Of a stretch of 64,000 nt of DNA, positions 61,768 through 64,000 are shown one piece after another. This stretch comes from Ewingella sp. CoE-038-23 (lineage in GTDB: Bacteria > Pseudomonadota > Gammaproteobacteria > Enterobacterales > Enterobacteriaceae). Every line of letters begins with the position of its first letter. Within the stretch, counting starts at the first letter, position 1. The stretch lies in NCBI RefSeq assembly GCF_040419245.1, contig NZ_JAZHOH010000001.1:3410001-3474000 (forward strand). Direction: 5' to 3'. The notes below the pieces were generated by a model. It had not been told where the DNA came from, did no database searches, and worked only from the letters and a program-made list of their open reading frames with translations. The position numbers and the translations under genes are program-made.

Positions 61768-64000
61768 ATTGGTTTTGGGCGCGACGAGAGGCCGTGGTGT
61801 TACTGGTTATCGACTGAGACATAGGTCCGCCAGCGTTCATGTCGGCAATGAATAGGTCAACAGTTATGCCGCCATTGGCGTTAGGCGTCTGCTGCATGTC
61901 GACGGTCGCAGGGGTGTAGTTGTTGATGTTCACAATCACACCACCAGAGGAACCTACGCCGCCCAGCAACTCCTTATTGCTTATCACGCTGCCATTGTCG
62001 CCGGGTATCATGTACTGCCTGCCGGAAGATGACTGATAGATTTCTGGCATGCCGCCTTCGCCTACTTGGTACATCCCTCCCGCAGACACTGGCCCGCCGT
62101 TCTTGCGCTTGCCAGACAACGCCATAACGCCGATTAGAGCAGCCGCACCAATCGCCGCCGCGCCGCCAAACGATGCCACCGACGCCACCAAAGCCGCAGG
62201 AGTCCATGCCGCCGTTGTCGTGGCCGCCGCCGCAGTGCTGGCTGTAGTTTGCGTTGCGATTCCAGCTACTTGAGCCGAGGTTGTTGCCGCAATAGCTGAC
62301 TGCTGAACGGTTGCGCCCATAATCGCCGACTTAGCCTGCTGAATGCCCATGTCAACGAACGTCTGAATGACGCTACTGAGCACAGTATTGGCGAGGCCAA
62401 GCATTGCGTCAGATGCCGACTGAGTGCCAGTGATGACGCCGGACAATGCGCTAGATGCGCTCTGACCAAATGCATTTAGCGCGTTAGCTGCAACCTCATT
62501 TCCAATGGTTTGCTGCGACCACAGTTGGAACATGGCATCTGTTCGCTCTTGCTCGTACTGCTTGTTGGCAGCGCGACGGAGTTGCAGCCCTTGCTGTTCG
62601 GTGATGGTCTTGTTGGCTTCAAACTGCTGGATGAGAGCAAGCTTTTTGGCATTCTCGTTGGCGAGTTGCTGAACTGGATCAACCGTGCCAGCGGCAGCTT
62701 GTTGAGGGCTAACCACGGCGCTTGCATTAGCCTGAGAGATGGCGCTTGCATGGTCCTGAGCTAACTTCTCAGACTCTTTATTGAACTGCTGCTGATTGAC
62801 GATGCCCTCATCAAGCTGACGCTTAAGTTGCTTGGTTGCATCATCATAAGACTTGTCAGCGTTTCGAATCGGATCAGCAGCTATTGCTTCATTAAGGTCT
62901 GATTGTTTCTGCTTGGCATCAAACAACGCTCCTGCAAGTTCACCAATTTTCTGCTTCTGCGCTTCCGTTGCTTTCTCTCCGGCAGCCTGCATTGCGTTGT
63001 AAACCGCAGCCTCTCTGCTGCTGTCGTCATACTTAAGTGATAGATACCCAAGTTGACGCTGTAGGTCGGCAATCTTCTTGGCACCATCATCAACTGTTTT
63101 GTTGCTCTCTTTAGCCTGCTTGTTTCTCTCCGCCTCTGCTTGATTAAGGTCATAATTTGCAGCGGCGGCGACCTCAATTTGTTTAAGTTGAGGGGAATTG
63201 TCAGCTACGCCAGCGTTAAACGCATTCTGGCGAGCCTCCGCAATAGCCCTTGTCCTCTTATCGGTAATGGCTAGAAGTTCGTTTTCATCCCTGATGTTAT
63301 CAAGAACCTTGTCACCGCCAGCGCTTCTTGGAATGACAAGAGCCTTGGAGTTGAACGTGTCCTTTGCCTTAGATGCTAAATCCAAGGCATTGCCAAATTG
63401 ACGCATCAATCCATCAGCAACCCCTATCTGAAGGTTTTGCTCCTTAAGGACTCCGGTTCCAGCGGCTACCCCACCATTAAACTGGGCCTGTAATTGAGTT
63501 GTTTTATTAATGGTCGAAAGATATTTGGATTGTGCGCTTTCCACTTTGGCAGCTAGCTGTATCTGCTCACTTTGTAGTGAGTTTAGATTTTCAACTGCTG
63601 AAGAATAAAGGATATTGCCTTTTTCCATCCCAGCAACTGATTGCCTCAACTCTGCCAGCCTTGCATTTACAGACTCTAGCTTCGCTTGATTCTCTAAAAG
63701 TTGGTCATTTTGCACGGTGATGGATTTGTTTGCCTTGTCTATCTCAGCCGCCAATTGAACTTGGCTCATCTCCTTCATCTTGGAAATTACGCCATCTAGC
63801 TTATCGGCGAAATCTAGGCTTTCTTGCTTTGCCTGCTGAACCTTTTGGAAGAAGTAGAATATTGCGGCACCAGCGATTACTGCCGCGCCTGCCGGGCCGC
63901 CGATAAGTGATAGCGCACCTCTAGCTAATCCACCAACTGTTGTTGTCGCTGCTGAAGCCGCCGCAGTTGCGGTTCTAGTTGCTGCCGCTTGAGCGGCTTG
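61766..64000 (-). CDS. Phage tail tape measure protein (5' part outside the window)
   Basis: The reading frame is open to the window edge; a Met at 63778 is internal. The 744 visible residues include Gly/Ala-rich hydrophobic stretches (GGPAGAAVIAGAAIFYFF near the edge and SFGGAAAIGAAALIGVMALSG late), long coiled-coil regions (SITVQNDQLLENQAKLESVNARLAELR, KKIADLQRQLG, NANAKKLALIQQFEANKTITEQQGLQLRRAANKQYEQE) and a C-terminus ending NTTASRRAQNQ, as in lambda H-type tape measure proteins that set tail length and help DNA pass the inner membrane. First visible tail gene in its transcription direction. Confidence 0.85.
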   Translation of the reverse strand, partial: QAAQAAATRTATAAASAATTTVGGLARGALSLIGGPAGAAVIAGAAIFYFFQKVQQAKQESLDFADKLDGVISKMKEMSQVQLAAEIDKANKSITVQNDQLLENQAKLESVNARLAELRQSVAGMEKGNILYSSAVENLNSLQSEQIQLAAKVESAQSKYLSTINKTTQLQAQFNGGVAAGTGVLKEQNLQIGVADGLMRQFGNALDLASKAKDTFNSKALVIPRSAGGDKVLDNIRDENELLAITDKRTRAIAEARQNAFNAGVADNSPQLKQIEVAAAANYDLNQAEAERNKQAKESNKTVDDGAKKIADLQRQLGYLSLKYDDSSREAAVYNAMQAAGEKATEAQKQKIGELAGALFDAKQKQSDLNEAIAADPIRNADKSYDDATKQLKRQLDEGIVNQQQFNKESEKLAQDHASAISQANASAVVSPQQAAAGTVDPVQQLANENAKKLALIQQFEANKTITEQQGLQLRRAANKQYEQERTDAMFQLWSQQTIGNEVAANALNAFGQSASSALSGVITGTQSASDAMLGLANTVLSSVIQTFVDMGIQQAKSAIMGATVQQSAIAATTSAQVAGIATQTTASTAAAATTTAAWTPAALVASVASFGGAAAIGAAALIGVMALSGKRKNGGPVSAGGMYQVGEGGMPEIYQSSSGRQYMIPGDNGSVISNKELLGGVGSSGGVIVNINNYTPATVDMQQTPNANGGITVDLFIADMNAGGPMSQSITSNTTASRRAQNQ

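Larger units (their letters stand above)
52500..64000. mobile_element. Prophage end: LexA-controlled gene, gtr operon, tail spike and lambda-type tail genes
   Basis: From roughly 52.5 kb to the end, gene content is phage: a gtrABC-like conversion cluster, tail spike, J-, K-, DUF1833-, minor tail and tape measure proteins. The DNA is visibly more AT-rich, strongly so in the gtr genes. The left border lies between the tgt start (52352) and the small gene ending at 52521; I could not define an att core because the other end is outside the window. No integrase is present, so this is the tail/conversion end of the prophage. Confidence 0.88.

Noticed and set aside
63778..63780. Start of the tape measure gene at the Met near 63778
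   Set aside because: The same frame continues without a stop to base 64000 with typical tape measure composition, so that Met is internal.

Overview
The window is enterobacterial chromosome (about 1-52.4 kb) followed by one end of a prophage (about 52.5-64 kb). Nearly every chromosomal protein resembles its Escherichia coli K-12 counterpart closely, and gene order follows the E. coli block ybaY-tesB-amtB-glnK-mdlBA-decR ... cof-ybaE-queC-fadM-ybaV-ppiD-hupB-lon-clpX-clpP-tig-bolA-yajG-ampG-cyoABCDE-yajR-yajQ-panE-yajL-thiI-xseB-ispA-dxs-yajO-pgpA-thiL-nusB-ribE-ribD-nrdR-yajI ... secF-secD-yajC-tgt. Two departures stand out. A cysteine synthase-fold lyase divergent from decR, plus a periplasmic TPR-DUF218 protein, lie between decR and cof. 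tsx and yajD are absent between yajI and secF. From recall these features suggest a Yersiniaceae-type member of Enterobacterales (Serratia, Rahnella or Ewingella grade); the sequence alone does not settle the genus.

Chromosomal layout: 0-7.2 kb holds ammonium uptake and its PII signal protein (sigma-54 promoter and NtrC-like site) and the MdlAB ABC exporter. 7.3-9 kb is a cysteine-sensing regulator facing a predicted cysteine desulfhydrase. 13-24 kb carries queuosine precursor synthesis and the proteostasis cluster tig-clpP-clpX-lon-hupB-ppiD, with sigma-32-like promoters before clpP and lon. 27.7-32.5 kb is the cytochrome bo3 oxidase operon. 36-46 kb contains thiamine, isoprenoid and riboflavin genes with thiI, nusB and nrdR. 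47.9-52.4 kb holds SecDF-YajC and tgt.

Upstream of tgt, where queA is expected, the sequence changes to more AT-rich phage DNA. From the presumed attachment side inward: a 90-residue unknown protein behind a textbook LexA box; a gtrA-gtrB-gtrC-like O-antigen-modifying operon; then, convergent and separated by a shared terminator, a tail spike and the lambda-type tail genes J, K, DUF1833 (L position), an M-position minor tail protein and the tape measure protein, which runs off the window. The right-end layout (spike, gtr genes, attachment site) resembles phage P22, while the tail is of the long-tailed lambda type. The spike probably binds or degrades host O-antigen and the gtr genes probably modify it.

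The least explained items are the LexA-controlled small gene with a Dam site in its predicted -35, the unknown specificity of the GtrC-like enzyme, two strong terminators inside the tail operon, and a 16-bp hairpin in the tig leader.
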